Shown piece after piece: positions 11,965 through 27,385 of a DNA stretch of 64,000 nucleotides. The position numbers were made by a program, and so were the translations under genes. Numbering within the stretch: position 1 is the stretch's first letter; each line of letters begins with the position of its first letter. The stretch comes from Zeus faber (lineage: Eukaryota > Chordata > Actinopteri > Zeiformes > Zeidae), in NCBI GenBank assembly GCA_960531495.1, contig OY482855.1:5569139-5633138 (forward strand), given 5' to 3'. The notes below the pieces were generated by a model. That model was not told the DNA's origin and made no database searches. It worked only from the letters and a program-made list of their open reading frames with translations.

Positions 11965-13630
11965 CTGGCAAAGACAGAAAAAAGGGGTCAAAATTAGGGC
12001 TGTCAAAATAAAAGGATAAGGTGCAACCTTTGAGCAACCTTTGATCTCAATTAGATTCGTCTCGCTAAAGGAACCTTCAAAAGTTTAACTTTCTATATTT
12101 TTCCCATCACAGCAAAGGTACAAACTGTTGATTGCCAGACCAAATGTAAAGACAGTTCTGATGGACAACTAGATTTACTGTAAAATGATCTTTATCTATT
12201 TTGCGTCTGGTGGGCTCTACTACTTAATGAGCTAGTAATATAGGAGTGATGAGCTTGACTCCCCCTATTGGATAGAAGAGTAGAGCCCAACAGGTGGAGG
12301 CAGCAAAGCAGGAAGCAAAGCAGGTGGGGCTTGAGGCATTAGCTGCCTAAGTAGGCCGGCCAAATAAGGGCGTGGAAGCGTGTGGCGCCGCCGAGTTGTC
12401 TGACAGAACTAGCTCCGCAAGCTACGCTTCATCTGTGGTGAATTTCATGTCCCGGTAAAAAGAACATTATCCTCAAATATACTGTATTTGCGGAATAGCC
12501 TACAGTCATCGCTGGGAGCCAGTAACCTGCTCTAGTGGTACGTCTGAAAAGTCCTAATTTGTGTTGTATGCCAAAGAATAACAATTAATCACTTTTTTTG
12601 CGATGAAAAATATGGATAATTTTACAGCCATAGTAAGAACATTATCACTTAAAAAAGTCATAGAAATCAATTAAATTATCTAGCCAGAGATGTTGATTAA
12701 CTCTTAGGGAAAATGAAAGCGGAGGTTACTGGAAAAGCTCCGTCGTGTTCATCAGATGTCAATAGCTGAGACGCTACCTGTCATATGGCTCATTTTTGAG
12801 TAAACTCATATGACGTTACAGTCCAGAAAGTGCATGTACGATGAACAGGATATTTCCAAGCGCTTGACAGTATCTGTCTGGCCATCATCACAGCAGTGAA
12901 AAAGAAGCAGAAATTAAAACCATAAGGGCACAATGTCCCTTAGTATGCACAAAAGTTACTGGATGAAAAAAAAAATCAATCGTGGGCAACATATGTTTTC
13001 CAACGCCCACTGAGCACCAGGCACTCTCTATGCACATACACACCCACACATGCACAAACATGCTCATATAACACACACGCTCTTTCTGCGCCGTCTGTCC
13101 ATCTGTGGCTGTGTAAATATGTGTATCTCTCGGTAACACGGACTGTTACACACAGAGGAAATTTTAATACATTCGAGATAAAAGAAATGAAGAACAACTG
13201 CAGTAATTTATTTGATGTGATAGAAAAATATGACCTGAAATTACTCATATTGGTTGGTGGGTAACATATGGAGTTTCAATTACATTTTATTACATTTAAT
13301 TAATTAATACATAATATACCACGATGTGATCAAATATGATTTATAATATGTATATGACAGTTCCTAAATTTAATAATGAATAAAGTGCAAGCTATATTAT
13401 TTTGTGCATTTTGCGTGTCATGACAGTAAAATCCAAGACTCCATTGTAATGACAAAATAATTAGCTGAGGAACGATCATGGTCTCAACTGTTGAGCCCAA
13501 ATCTGAAAATTAGTATAATATTTATCTTTTTTTATGAAATGCAATTTTGTATATCTACTTTTATTTACTTATTCTATGCCCTGTTTTGAATTTATTTCAT
13601 TCTTCTTTCAGTATTTAGTGCACTTTGCTT
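11965..13630. other. Intron-like or intergenic DNA with an old repeat
   Basis: The 48-nt segment 12378-12425 and its surroundings recur in inverted orientation at 16554-16601, which marks an ancient dispersed repeat. The rest is AT-rich with no recognised gene. Confidence 0.45.
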
Positions 13631-13639
13631 GTTTGCTTT

Positions 13640-13725
13640 GCTTTTATTCTTACCATCTGTTAATGTTAAGCACTTTGAGTAAGATGCCATACAAAAAAGG
13701 TTATTATTATTATTATTATTATTAC

Positions 13726-13756
<31 letters not shown>

Positions 13757-13757
13757 G
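13640..13757 (+). mobile_element. LINE 3' tail running into (TTA)n
   Basis: The stretch TTAAGCACTTTGAGTAAGAT followed by GCCATACAAAAAAGG and a TTA trinucleotide run (13699-13757) has the typical end of 5'-truncated L2-type LINEs in fish, where the tail is a short tandem repeat. Confidence 0.6.
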
Positions 13758-13809
13758 TCGTTATTATATTATAATCTTGTTATTATTATTATCTTATATA
13801 CAAAACATA

Positions 13810-14536
13810 CACCGATAAGCCACAACATTAAAATCAATGACAGGTGAAGTGAATAACATTGCTCATCTGGTTCCAATGGCACCTGTCAAGGGGTGGGTTA
13901 TATTAGGCAACAAGTGAACAGTCAGTTCTTGAAGTTGATTTGTTGGAAGCAGGAAAAATGAGCAAGTGTAAAGATCTGAGGGACTTTGACAAGGGCCAAA
14001 TTGTGATGGCTAGACGGCTGGGTCAAAATGGCAGGTTTTGTGGGTGTTCCTGGTATGCAGTGGTTAGTACCTTCCAAAAGTGTTCACAGGAAGGACAACC
14101 GGTGAACCGGGGACAGGGTCACAGAAGAGCTACTGTAGCACAAATTGTTGAAAAAGTTAATGCTGCTATGATAGAAAGGTGCCAGAACAAACAGTGCATC
14201 ACCGCTTGCTGTGCATGGGGCTGCGTGGCTGCAGATCGGTCAGAGTGGCCATGCTGACCCCTGTCCACTGCCCAAAGCGCCTACAATGGCCACGTGAGCA
14301 TCAGAACTGGACCATGGAGCAATGAAAGAAGATGGCCTGGTCTGATGAATCATGTTTTCTTCTACATCATGTGGATGGCCGGGTGTGTGTGCGTTGTTTA
14401 CCTGGGGAAGAGATGGCACCAGGATTCACTAGTACTACGCAGTGTGATGCTCTGAGAAATGTTTTTCTAGGAAACCTTGGGTCCTGGCATTCATATGGAT
14501 GTTGCTTTGACACGAACCACCTACCTAAACATTGTT
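13810..14536 (+). mobile_element. Tc1-like element (family B), 5' part, internally deleted
   Basis: It begins after a TA dinucleotide with CACCGATAAGCCACAACATT, the terminal inverted repeat of a very common teleost Tc1 family. Homology to other copies of the family stops at about 14536, so the 3' half is missing. A block in the middle of the DNA-binding domain is also deleted. Copies of the same family occur at 20796, 25255 and 57338 in this window. Confidence 0.85.
13959..14536 (+). pseudogene. Broken Tc1 transposase fragment
   Basis: The frame opens with [20 protein letters not shown], the N-terminal paired-type helix-turn-helix of this family. After a deletion and frameshifts it continues in another frame with VAWSDES-like sequence around 14335 (first catalytic Asp retained) and a GEEMAPG motif. 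The second Asp and the Glu of the DDE triad lie in the missing 3' half. It cannot encode an active enzyme. Confidence 0.8.
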
Positions 14537-14771
14537 GAAAGTTAACACTCAAAACTTTCGCTTCAAACAATAATCAAAAAACCTAGAAATCGCACGAGGA
14601 AACAAAGGCTAACGAGGGGCCGTTAAAACAATAAAAAAACACGCACACACAAAAACAACTCCACTCAGGATGTGGGGCTTGGCGGTGGCGGTGGGGTAGA
14701 GTAGTTTTAATTTGTTACCTTGGTAACTATGCTCCCGTAAATATACACGTAAACAAGCACACACGCATGCA

Positions 14772-14819
<48 letters not shown>

Positions 14820-15650
14820 TTCCTTCCCTCATCTCTACACGTGCCTCATTAATCAGCACATCTATTTCTGCCCAGCAAACAGAGAGCTTCCCGGTGCAAA
14901 ACAAACAGGGACCTTGACAGAGAAGCGATTTCAACTGCAGCAGGAAACAACAGATGAGAGAGACATCAAGAACATTCAGAGAGAGAGAGAGAGGGAGAGA
15001 GAGAGAACATTCTTGCGAAGACTTTCTTTATTTTTTTTTGTATTTTTCCAGCCATAGCAGATATATCAACCCCCCCCCAAAAATTTTTTTTTTTCAAGTG
15101 AACCAGTGGGAAAATGCCAAAAGAGGATGGTAGGGGAGAGGTGGGGAGGGAGAGCGAGAGACACTTCTTATATCTGCTGTATGTCATGACAAATACATTG
15201 TGTGATCTGATCACAGTCACGTGATAGGACAGCTGCACATACCGTCCCGCTCCTAAGCTATGTCGCAAATCAGCAGCAGAACTGCTGTACGGCAATATAT
15301 TTAATTCAAATTGCTCTACGTTATCTGCACATGGGAGCGAGTGCATGTTTAAACAAACATGGATGGAGGGAACGTGGTGCTTCGGGAAAGCACTCACCGG
15401 ATGGATCATGGATTATTACAAGATTTGTCCTTCGGCTACCGCGCCGCGCCTACATGAGGTGAGTGTTGATGACCGAGCTGATCGCATTTTAGTACATGTA
15501 GAAGACACAGGGAGCGTCAGAAGTGGAAGCCTTAGCTGCGCTTACCGGCGATTACCCTGACATTCACACAGAGGGGCACAGATGCAAAGTCTGAACTTTG
15601 AGGAGAAAGGAAGCAATTATACATTTTGTGGGGTGTAACGGAAAAGTAAA
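14537..15650. other. CT/GA microsatellites and a dispersed repeat
   Basis: The region contains (CT)n at about 14778-14814 and (GA)n at about 14977-15006. The segment 15171-15242 is shared with the interior of the 2081-4139 element. A donor-like ATGAG/GTGAGT at about 15459 sits in this repeat-related region and is not taken as a gene signal. Confidence 0.5.
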
Positions 15651-15945
15651 TGTGGTGTGGTGTGTGGATGTGATGGTTTGAGCTGCCACACCTGACCTGG
15701 ATCTAGGTGATTGGGTCGGAGTTGCTGCATACCTGTTGCTCATTGGTTGGTCTCAAGAGCAGCAGGTAAAACTGCCATCCCAACACTCACTCAGGATAGG
15801 AGCCCTGTCATGACATGTTCGATCTGGCAAATTCCACCTAGCCTCCTCTCTACAATAAACTGGTGTCTACAACCCATCGTCTTCTGTGTCCCTGAGGGCC
15901 CTGAAAACACCACTTGGGTGGCGTGAGGTAGGCAGAACTGCCACA
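15651..15945 (+). mobile_element. Solo LTR, Ty3-type family A
   Basis: It starts TGTGGTGTGG and ends GCCACA, so the ends are TG...CA as in LTRs. An AATAAA-type signal lies in CTCTACAATAAACTGGTGTC. It matches 56867-57153 along its whole length and is about 295 bp. No retroviral-type genes flank it, so it is a solo LTR left by recombination. Flanking bases GTAAA and GTTAT do not form a clean target duplication, suggesting age. Confidence 0.75.
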
Positions 15946-20795
<4,850 letters not shown>

Positions 20796-22166
20796 CACCA
20801 TTCAGCGACAACATTAAAACCACCACCAATAACCACTAATATTGTGTAGCTCCCCCTTGTGCTGCCAAAACAGCTCTGACCAGTTGAGGCATGGTCTCCA
20901 CAAGACCTCTGAAGGTGTCCTGTGGTATCTGGCACCAAGACGTTAGCAGCAGATCCTTTAGGTCCTGTAAGTTGTGAGTTGGGGTCTACATGGATCAGGC
21001 TTGTTGTTCCAGCACATCCCACAGATGCAATCAATCAACATGATGTAGGAGAAAACGTGATTCATCTACGTTTTATACAGGACTTATACACCAGGAGGTG
21101 TAGTAGCAGAGCGCGCAGGATCATGAAGGATCCTCATCACCCCGACAACAGACTGCTCCAGTTGCTGCGGTCGGCAAGCGCCTCCGCAGCCACACAGCGA
21201 GGAGAGAGAGACTGAGACGGAGCCTCTTCCCACAAGCCATAAGAACTGTCAATGCTGAAGTCACCAGGGGTCCTAACAAAAAGCACTGAGACACTCACAC
21301 AGGCCCCACTGCCTTACTGTACTGTATGTAGCATACTGTACTGCAAGTTACTGTATCACTGTTCTGGGTTACTGCATACTGCACTGTATTGCTGTTCTAT
21401 TTGGTGTTACTGTATTGCTGTGTTGTACTGTTGTATACTGTACTGTATATCTCCATACACACTTTATTCACATTCACTTTACTTCACATATCTGTTTATA
21501 CAAATAGCCTATCCCATATACATAACTCTATTCCCTTCACTTCTATTTTGTACCCGCACTTTGTATTACCTTTAAGAGTAGAATATATATTTTTTATTTT
21601 ATAAATTTTTTATTATTCTATTCACTAACTGCATAACATTTTAGGAATCAGTTTGTTTCAGTTAGTTAACTCGGTAGAAATTAGGTTCGCTATTATGTTC
21701 GGTTTAGAAGCTATTGTGCATAATCTCCGGGTGCGTTGTAAAGACATTTCACTGCATATATGTATGAACGTATGTATATGTATGTGACAAAAAAACCTCT
21801 TGAATCTTGAAATCTGGAATATCTGTGGGATCGGACCAGACAGGCTAGACTTCGCTCCCCACTTGCATCAATGAGCCCATGGGCGCCCATGATCCTGTCG
21901 CCAGTTCACTGGTTGTCCTCCCTTGAATCAATTTTGGTCGGTACGAACCACTGCATACCAGTAACACCCCACAAGACCTTTGTTTTGGAGATACTCTGAC
22001 CCAGTCATCTAGCCATCATGAGTTGGCTCTTGTAAAAGTCACTCAGATCCTTACGCTTTCCTATTTTTCCTGCTTCCAACACAATAACTTCAAGAACTGA
22101 CTGTTAACTTGCCGCCAAATATACCCTTTGACAGGTGCTATTGGAAGAAGATGAGCAATGTTATTC
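20796..22166 (-). mobile_element. Tc1-like element (family B), split by a LINE insertion
   Basis: The element's 3' end (reading CACCATTCAGCGACAACATT) is at 20796. Tc1 sequence runs to about 21061, is interrupted by a plus-strand LINE (21062-21812), and resumes at about 21820 with CTGTGGGATCGGACCAGACA. It ends near 22166, short of its terminal repeat. About 200 bp expected between the two halves is missing, and an internal deletion near the CATGTGGATG site resembles the one in the 57.3 kb copy. No usable transposase remains. Confidence 0.8.
21062..21812 (+). mobile_element. 5'-truncated CR1/L2/Rex1-type LINE, nested in a Tc1 element
   Basis: The 5' part encodes the end of a non-LTR reverse-transcriptase ORF (LYTRRC, then KDPHHPDNRLLQLL), matching the minus-strand copy at 37.4 kb. 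The rest is 3'-UTR ending TATGTATATGTATGTGACAA ... CCTCTTGAATCTTGAA. Orientation is opposite to the host Tc1 element. Confidence 0.8.
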
Positions 22167-24660
22167 ACAACAATTAAAAGACTTGCACTCGCAACAAGCC
22201 CACTCAACCACTGAGCAAATCCAAAATGAGATCGGGACAATTACAGTACATCTGAAATTGATAATATCACCCATCAAAAGACACAATTCCTCATGCAACG
22301 AACAAGAGCGAATTATTTTGAATTCAATGATAAATCAGGTACATTTCTTGCCTATCATTTGAATTGGATAGAGAAGAAACACTTATTACAGCCATCAAAG
22401 ATCGATTGCTAGTAAAACACTAACCAACAGAATAGAAAAAGTGATTCCATTTATAATTCACCCAGACCAAACAGGTTTTGTTAAGGGCAGACACGTATCC
22501 AGCAATATGCGGCGTAAAAGAAATAACTTAAATGCTGTTATTGCCTCTTTAGATGTCGAAAAATCATTTGACAGAGTAAATTGGACATATCTCTTTTCCA
22601 CCCTCAATAAATTTGGCTTTGGACAGTCACTCATTCAATGGATTAGAATTCTGTACAACCCACCATCTGCATCTGTCATCACCAATGATTACACTTCACA
22701 GCGTTTCAATCTACAACGTGGCACAAGAAAAGGATGTCCTCAATGGATAAAACTATTGGCAATATCCAAAAACAAGGTCCATTTATTATATGAAATATGG
22801 GCTACTTTTGACATAACTCTGACAGTGAGACACTGACATAAATCCATCGATTAATACCTGAGTCTTCCTAAATCGGGGCAATGTCGTGGAGTTCTGGTCC
22901 TGTGGTCGTGGGAGCGTCCCAGGACCCCACGGGGGTTTTAGGTGGGCCGGGGCGCCCGCTCTTGTCCATGGATTGAGCTGGCCTGTCTCTGGCGGTGGGG
23001 GGACTCCATGGGGGTGCCTGCAGTTGGCGTCCGTGTGTTGGTTTGAGGGGTGGTTGTGGGTTTGGGTTCGAGTCGTAGCCCTGGGGCCGGCACACCGGCG
23101 GGGATGGTGCCTGTGTGTTCTGCCTCCGGTGGGGAGGGGGCGGCCTCGTCGTGGGGCACCCTATGTGGTTTCCTTCGGTGGGGGGCGGACTCCTGTCGTC
23201 GCACCAGGCTGCCTGGGTACCTGTCCTCTGCCGCTCTCAGTGCGCAGGGCACTCATCGCTGGGGGGGCGAGCTGTGGATGGGGGGGCCATCTGCTGCCCT
23301 CTGTTCTGTGGTTTGCATGCGCGGCAGCCGGGGGGTGACCAGGGGTCGACCACTGGTCGCTGTGTGTTGGGTGCCTCCGGGTATGGGAGGTGGGCGTGCT
23401 ATAGCGTGGGAGGGTCTGGGGGGGGGGGGGGGGTGTCCGCGTGGCTGCGCCCCTGCATTGATCTGGTTGCGCTTCGCCTATCTCTCCCCGTGCAAAAACT
23501 CATATTCAGTACATACACCACACAATAGGCCTAGGAATCGGATGTCGCGGGTGGCTGCAATCTTGCCCGTCATGCTCCTGCCCCGATGTGCTTCTCGACT
23601 GTACCAAAATTTTTATTCCACTCATATTAGCTTAGAACACATACTGTACACTCGCACACAAATTCTACTCTGAACAACACTCTACCCGACCAGGGTCTGC
23701 AGGGCAGGAGGGGTGTGAGTGATTCGGGTTCCACTTGCTTGGAGGACTCGCACCCCCACACCCCACAATTTTAACTGCAATTACCAACAGCACACAGCAC
23801 TGGGGTTTTCCAGGGTGGCAGGGTGCTGGTGGGTTGGTGTGGGGGCGTAGATGTCAGGGGGGAGGCCAGGTGGGCTCCCTGTTGGCTGGGCTTGAGTCCT
23901 GGCAGTTTGCACCTAGACGTGGGTTTTGTGCCTGAGGCTACGTCTTGTGCCCACACAAGGGAGTGGGTTGTATATGTGCACCTACGGAGGGCGGGGTCTC
24001 CTCGTGCTCCCTGGGACAGGGTTATGCTCCTCAGGGCCCGGCGTGGGGTTGCTCCACAGGCTTCCAGCTTCTCTGAGGCCGGGAGGTCTTCTGTGGCTAC
24101 AGGGCGGGGTGCTCAGGGCTTTCCTGCAGCCGTGGGGTGTCTATGCAGCTGTGGAACACAAGGGTGGCTTCTGGGCCCTTTGCCCTGCATGAAGGTGCCA
24201 CGACATAATACCGACCTTATACACCATAACCAATTGGGATAAGTCCTGGACACTCACCGGTGTCGTGGACACTCACTTCACACACACACACATACACACA
24301 CACGTATCATCACAGGTGCGCGCATGCCACGGGCACCTGCTTTGAACACACTCCAACACCCTCCTTGTCGCATCGCTCTCCATTTCTTCCTCATTTACCG
24401 CCATAACTATGACAGGAAGAGGCCAGGTGCCCAGTTGCTGTCCCAGTTTTCCTGGACCTAATTAACTCAGTTTTTTCGATAAATGTTATTATCCGATGTT
24501 TATCTTTTTCCATGTACATGTTGTTTGGTTCTATGTTTATTATTGGTGAGTCACCCCCTCTTGGAGTAGTGATCAGTTGTTTATAGACCCAAACATGGTA
24601 AAATAGTTCACCAAAGAGAGGGCTTGGTGGCAGTTCTGTACGACAAAAAACGTGCACTTG
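22167..24660 (+). mobile_element. Broken L1/Tx1-type LINE with long G-rich 3' region
   Basis: The segment starts where Tc1 homology stops. A linker-like peptide (LKDLHSQQAHSTTEQIQNEI) and a reverse-transcriptase core follow, then a C-terminal tail and a G-rich stretch (about 22880-24200). Similar G-rich sequence is, to my knowledge, found downstream of Tx1-like LINE ORFs in fish. The exact 3' limit is uncertain. The long frames in the G-rich part are compositional artefacts. Confidence 0.55.
22397..22836 (+). pseudogene. L1/Tx1-type reverse transcriptase fragment
   Basis: The frame shows TNRIEKVIPFIIHPDQTGFV, the RT fingers region of L1-clade LINEs. It is followed by ASLDVEKSFDRVNW (motif A, with the catalytic Asp) and FNLQRGTRKGCP (motif B). 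Sequence then jumps at about 22741 to WIKLLAISKNKVHLLYEIWA, which fits the extreme C-terminus of such proteins. The YADD-bearing motif C and the rest of ORF2 are deleted, so the enzyme is dead. Upstream parts of ORF2, including the endonuclease domain, are absent. Confidence 0.8.
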
Positions 24661-25254
24661 TCATCCTACAGGTCGTCCACATGACAGCAGTTCTTGACGA
24701 TTTAAGAATTAATAAAGAGTTGCATTGCAGGTTGAGAACTTGGACTCCACTTGCAGACTAACTGTGTTCTAGATGCAATGTAATACAAATACTCTGTGTT
24801 GCATGCCCAGCATGCTGACAGCACAGGTTTAAAAAAAAAAAAAAAAAAAAAAACAGAAAAAGGAAAAAGGAAAAAGAAAATAGAAAAAGAAAAGTAAAAT
24901 AGTTTTGTGTTTCTGGCTGCGTGCACTCCCGTCTCCCGTCGCTCCTTTTCAACTCTTCCATCCCCCAACATCAACCCATGTCTGCTCTCATTGGCTGTAC
25001 AGTAGCTTTTGGTCACTCCCATGTCGATTCCGACACGACCAGATATTAAACATGCTTGATGTCTCGCTGCCGTCTGCAAGGGCTCACCGAGAGCTCCGCA
25101 AGCAGTCGGATCACCCTGTGAGCAGTTCACACCACACACTCGTTGTTCACGGAAGCGAGCTATGTTTTTCCTCTGAATCTGGGGCTTTGCTCTGCAATCT
25201 CCAAAAACCTGCCCAAGTGTGGAAAACCAGGCCAGAATCAAGTATTCTGAACTT
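24661..25254. other. Unclassified, poly(A)-rich then moderate GC
   Basis: A 23-bp poly(A) run (24831-24853) followed by A/G-rich sequence could be the tail of a retroposed copy. The segment 24900-25250 feels repeat-like, with many CpG-decay-type words, but I could not assign a family. No gene is evident. Confidence 0.35.
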
Positions 25255-25426
25255 GGCATGACAGGACTTAAAGGATCTGCTGCTAACGTCTTCATGACAG
25301 ATACCACAGCACACCTTCAGAGGTCTTGTGGAGTCCATGCCTCAACGGATCAGAGCTGTTTTAGTAGCATGAGGGGGAGCGACACAACATTCAGAAGGTA
25401 GTATTAATGTTATGGCTGATCATATG
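25255..25426 (+). mobile_element. Tc1-like element (family B), 3' end only
   Basis: The sequence encodes the end of the transposase (reading around ACTTAAAGGATCTGCTGCTA and CATGCCTCAACGGATCAGAG), then the 3' terminal repeat reading TAATGTTATGGCTGATCA. Only the last ~170 bp are present. Confidence 0.8.
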
Positions 25427-25559
25427 TACTGTATAAGAGGGAGAAACTATTCAGGACATGGAACTCAATAACTAAAGTATTACTAAAGTCTACCAATAAC
25501 TAACTAATACAAAACTAACTAAATTACAGTGTTGGTCACTGTGCGGAAACACACACAAG

Positions 25560-27140
25560 CCTATACCTAAACTTAACCCTTGCTTACCTTATGGCTAAAA
25601 TTAAGCATCTCTAACCCTATACCCTAACTTAAACATCTCTAACCTTATAACTCAAATTAACCGTCTCTAACCTGTGACTTCTCCGGTGAGAGCTACCACT
25701 TCCAGTTCCAGTGACGTCTTCACTTGTGCGCTGTTGCTGCTACTACTGCTGCTGCTGTTTTCTGTTGCTGCTATTGTTTCTGCTGGTATTGTTGCTGCTG
25801 GTGTTGTCGTTGCTGCTGCTAACCTTATACCTAAACTTAACCATCCACCTTGACTGGATTAAGATGAGATGGTGCACACAATTGAAATCTTAGTGTCTGG
25901 TGAGGGCTGCCACTTCCGGTTCCGGTGACGTATTTGTTGTGCGTTGCTTCCCTGAGAACTGTTGACTCAATACAGATGAGATTTCTCGTTCCAGTGATGT
26001 CTTCGCTTGTGCACTGTTGCTGCTGCTGTTGTTTTTGCTGCTGCTATTGTTGCTACTGGTACAGTAGCCGCTAGTGTTGTTATTGCTGCTGGTGGTGTTG
26101 TTGGTGCTGCTAACCTTATACCTTAACTGGTATTGTCGTTGCTGCTGCTAACCTTATACCTAAATGTAACCATCTCTGACCTTAATCCTTAACCTAATCA
26201 TCTCGAACATTATACCTAAACATAACAATCCCTAAACTTATACCTAAACTTAGACTTATACCTAGACTTTTCCGATTCCGGTGAGAGCTACCACTTCCGG
26301 TTCCGGTGACGTCTTTGCGTGTGTGTTGCTGTTGTTGCTCCTGCTTTGGTTTTGCTGTTGTTGCTGCTGGTGTTGATGTTGCTGCTGTTGTTGTTTCTGA
26401 GGCTGCTGCTGCTATTTCTGTTCCTGTGGTTGTTTCTGTTATGATATTACAGTTAGAGGATCATAAGAAGGGTGTGTTTTCGGAGAGAGAGAGAGAGAGT
26501 CAAAAGGATCTCCCTCCCGAGGTCTGATTGAAAACTTGACCCGTAACTTAGGGACGCTAATTAAAGGACCGTGACTGGATTAAGATGAGATGGTGCATAC
26601 AGCTGAAATTTCCGTTTTTGGTGACGGCTACCACTTCCGGTTCCGGTGACGTCTTTGTTGTGCTTTACTTCATTGAGATGTATTGAGTGTACTCAATACA
26701 GATGAGGAGATTTCTGGTTCTGGTGAGAGCTACCACTTCCGGTCCCGGTGACATCTTTGCTTGTGGGCTGTTGCTGCTGTTTTTGTTGCTGCTGTTGTCT
26801 GCTGCTGGTATTGTCACTGCTGGTGCTGTTGTTGGTGCCGCTAACCTTATACCCTAACTGGTGTTGTCGTTTCTGCTGCTAACCTTATACCTAAACTTAA
26901 CCCTCGCTTAAGTTATACCTCAACCTAACATGTCCTTATACCTCGACTTAACCATCTCTAACCTGAGTGACCTTTCCGGTTCCGGTGAGCGCTACCACTT
27001 ACGGTTCAGTTGACGTCTTTGCGTGTGCATTGCTGCTGTTGTTTTTAATGTTGTTTTGTTGCCACTGTGGTTGGAGTCACTTTTATTGTTGTTTTCATTT
27101 TCTTTGTTGATGCTTTTGTTGTTGCTATTGTTTCAGGGGC
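25560..27140. repeat. Degenerate long-period tandem array with CTG/TTG-rich units
   Basis: Recurring modules appear in the same order. The first is CCACTTCCGGTTCCGGTGAC (about 25697, 25912, 26290, 26631, 26730, 26994), then a CTTGTGCGCTGTTGCTGCTG run, then AACCTTATACCTAAACTTAA. Spacing is roughly 100-360 bp, so units are unequal. This looks like an old satellite or minisatellite. The Cys/Leu/Val-rich frames crossing it are artefacts of CTG/TTG repeats. Confidence 0.75.
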
Positions 27141-27174
27141 ATTCTTTTGTAATGACCGGCTGACAACTACGTTC

Positions 27175-27268
27175 TCTCTTTCTTTTTTGTATTTCTTTGT
27201 AAAGCGCATTGTGTTGCCCTGGTATTAAATGCGCTCTATAAATAAAGTGTGACTTGACTTGACTTGTA
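27175..27268 (+). mobile_element. LINE 3' tail fragment
   Basis: The block TTTCTTTGTAAAGCGCATTG ... TAAATGCGCTCTATAAATAA followed by repeated GACTT units is a typical 3' terminus of L2-like LINEs in fish. It borders the tandem array on its right. Confidence 0.55.
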
Positions 27269-27385
27269 TTCCTCACTGTGAGGAAGAGACGGGGAATCAT
27301 TATTTTTATGTATCAGGCAACACCAGGCTTGACTTAAACATTGCTTTCCTAACTTTGTAAAACAAAATGTAACAAATAATATATA

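Noticed and set aside
22886-24242. Several plus- and minus-strand frames of 100-200 codons in the G-rich block
   Set aside because: G/C-rich composition removes stop codons. There are no domains, and the block fits the 3' region of a LINE.
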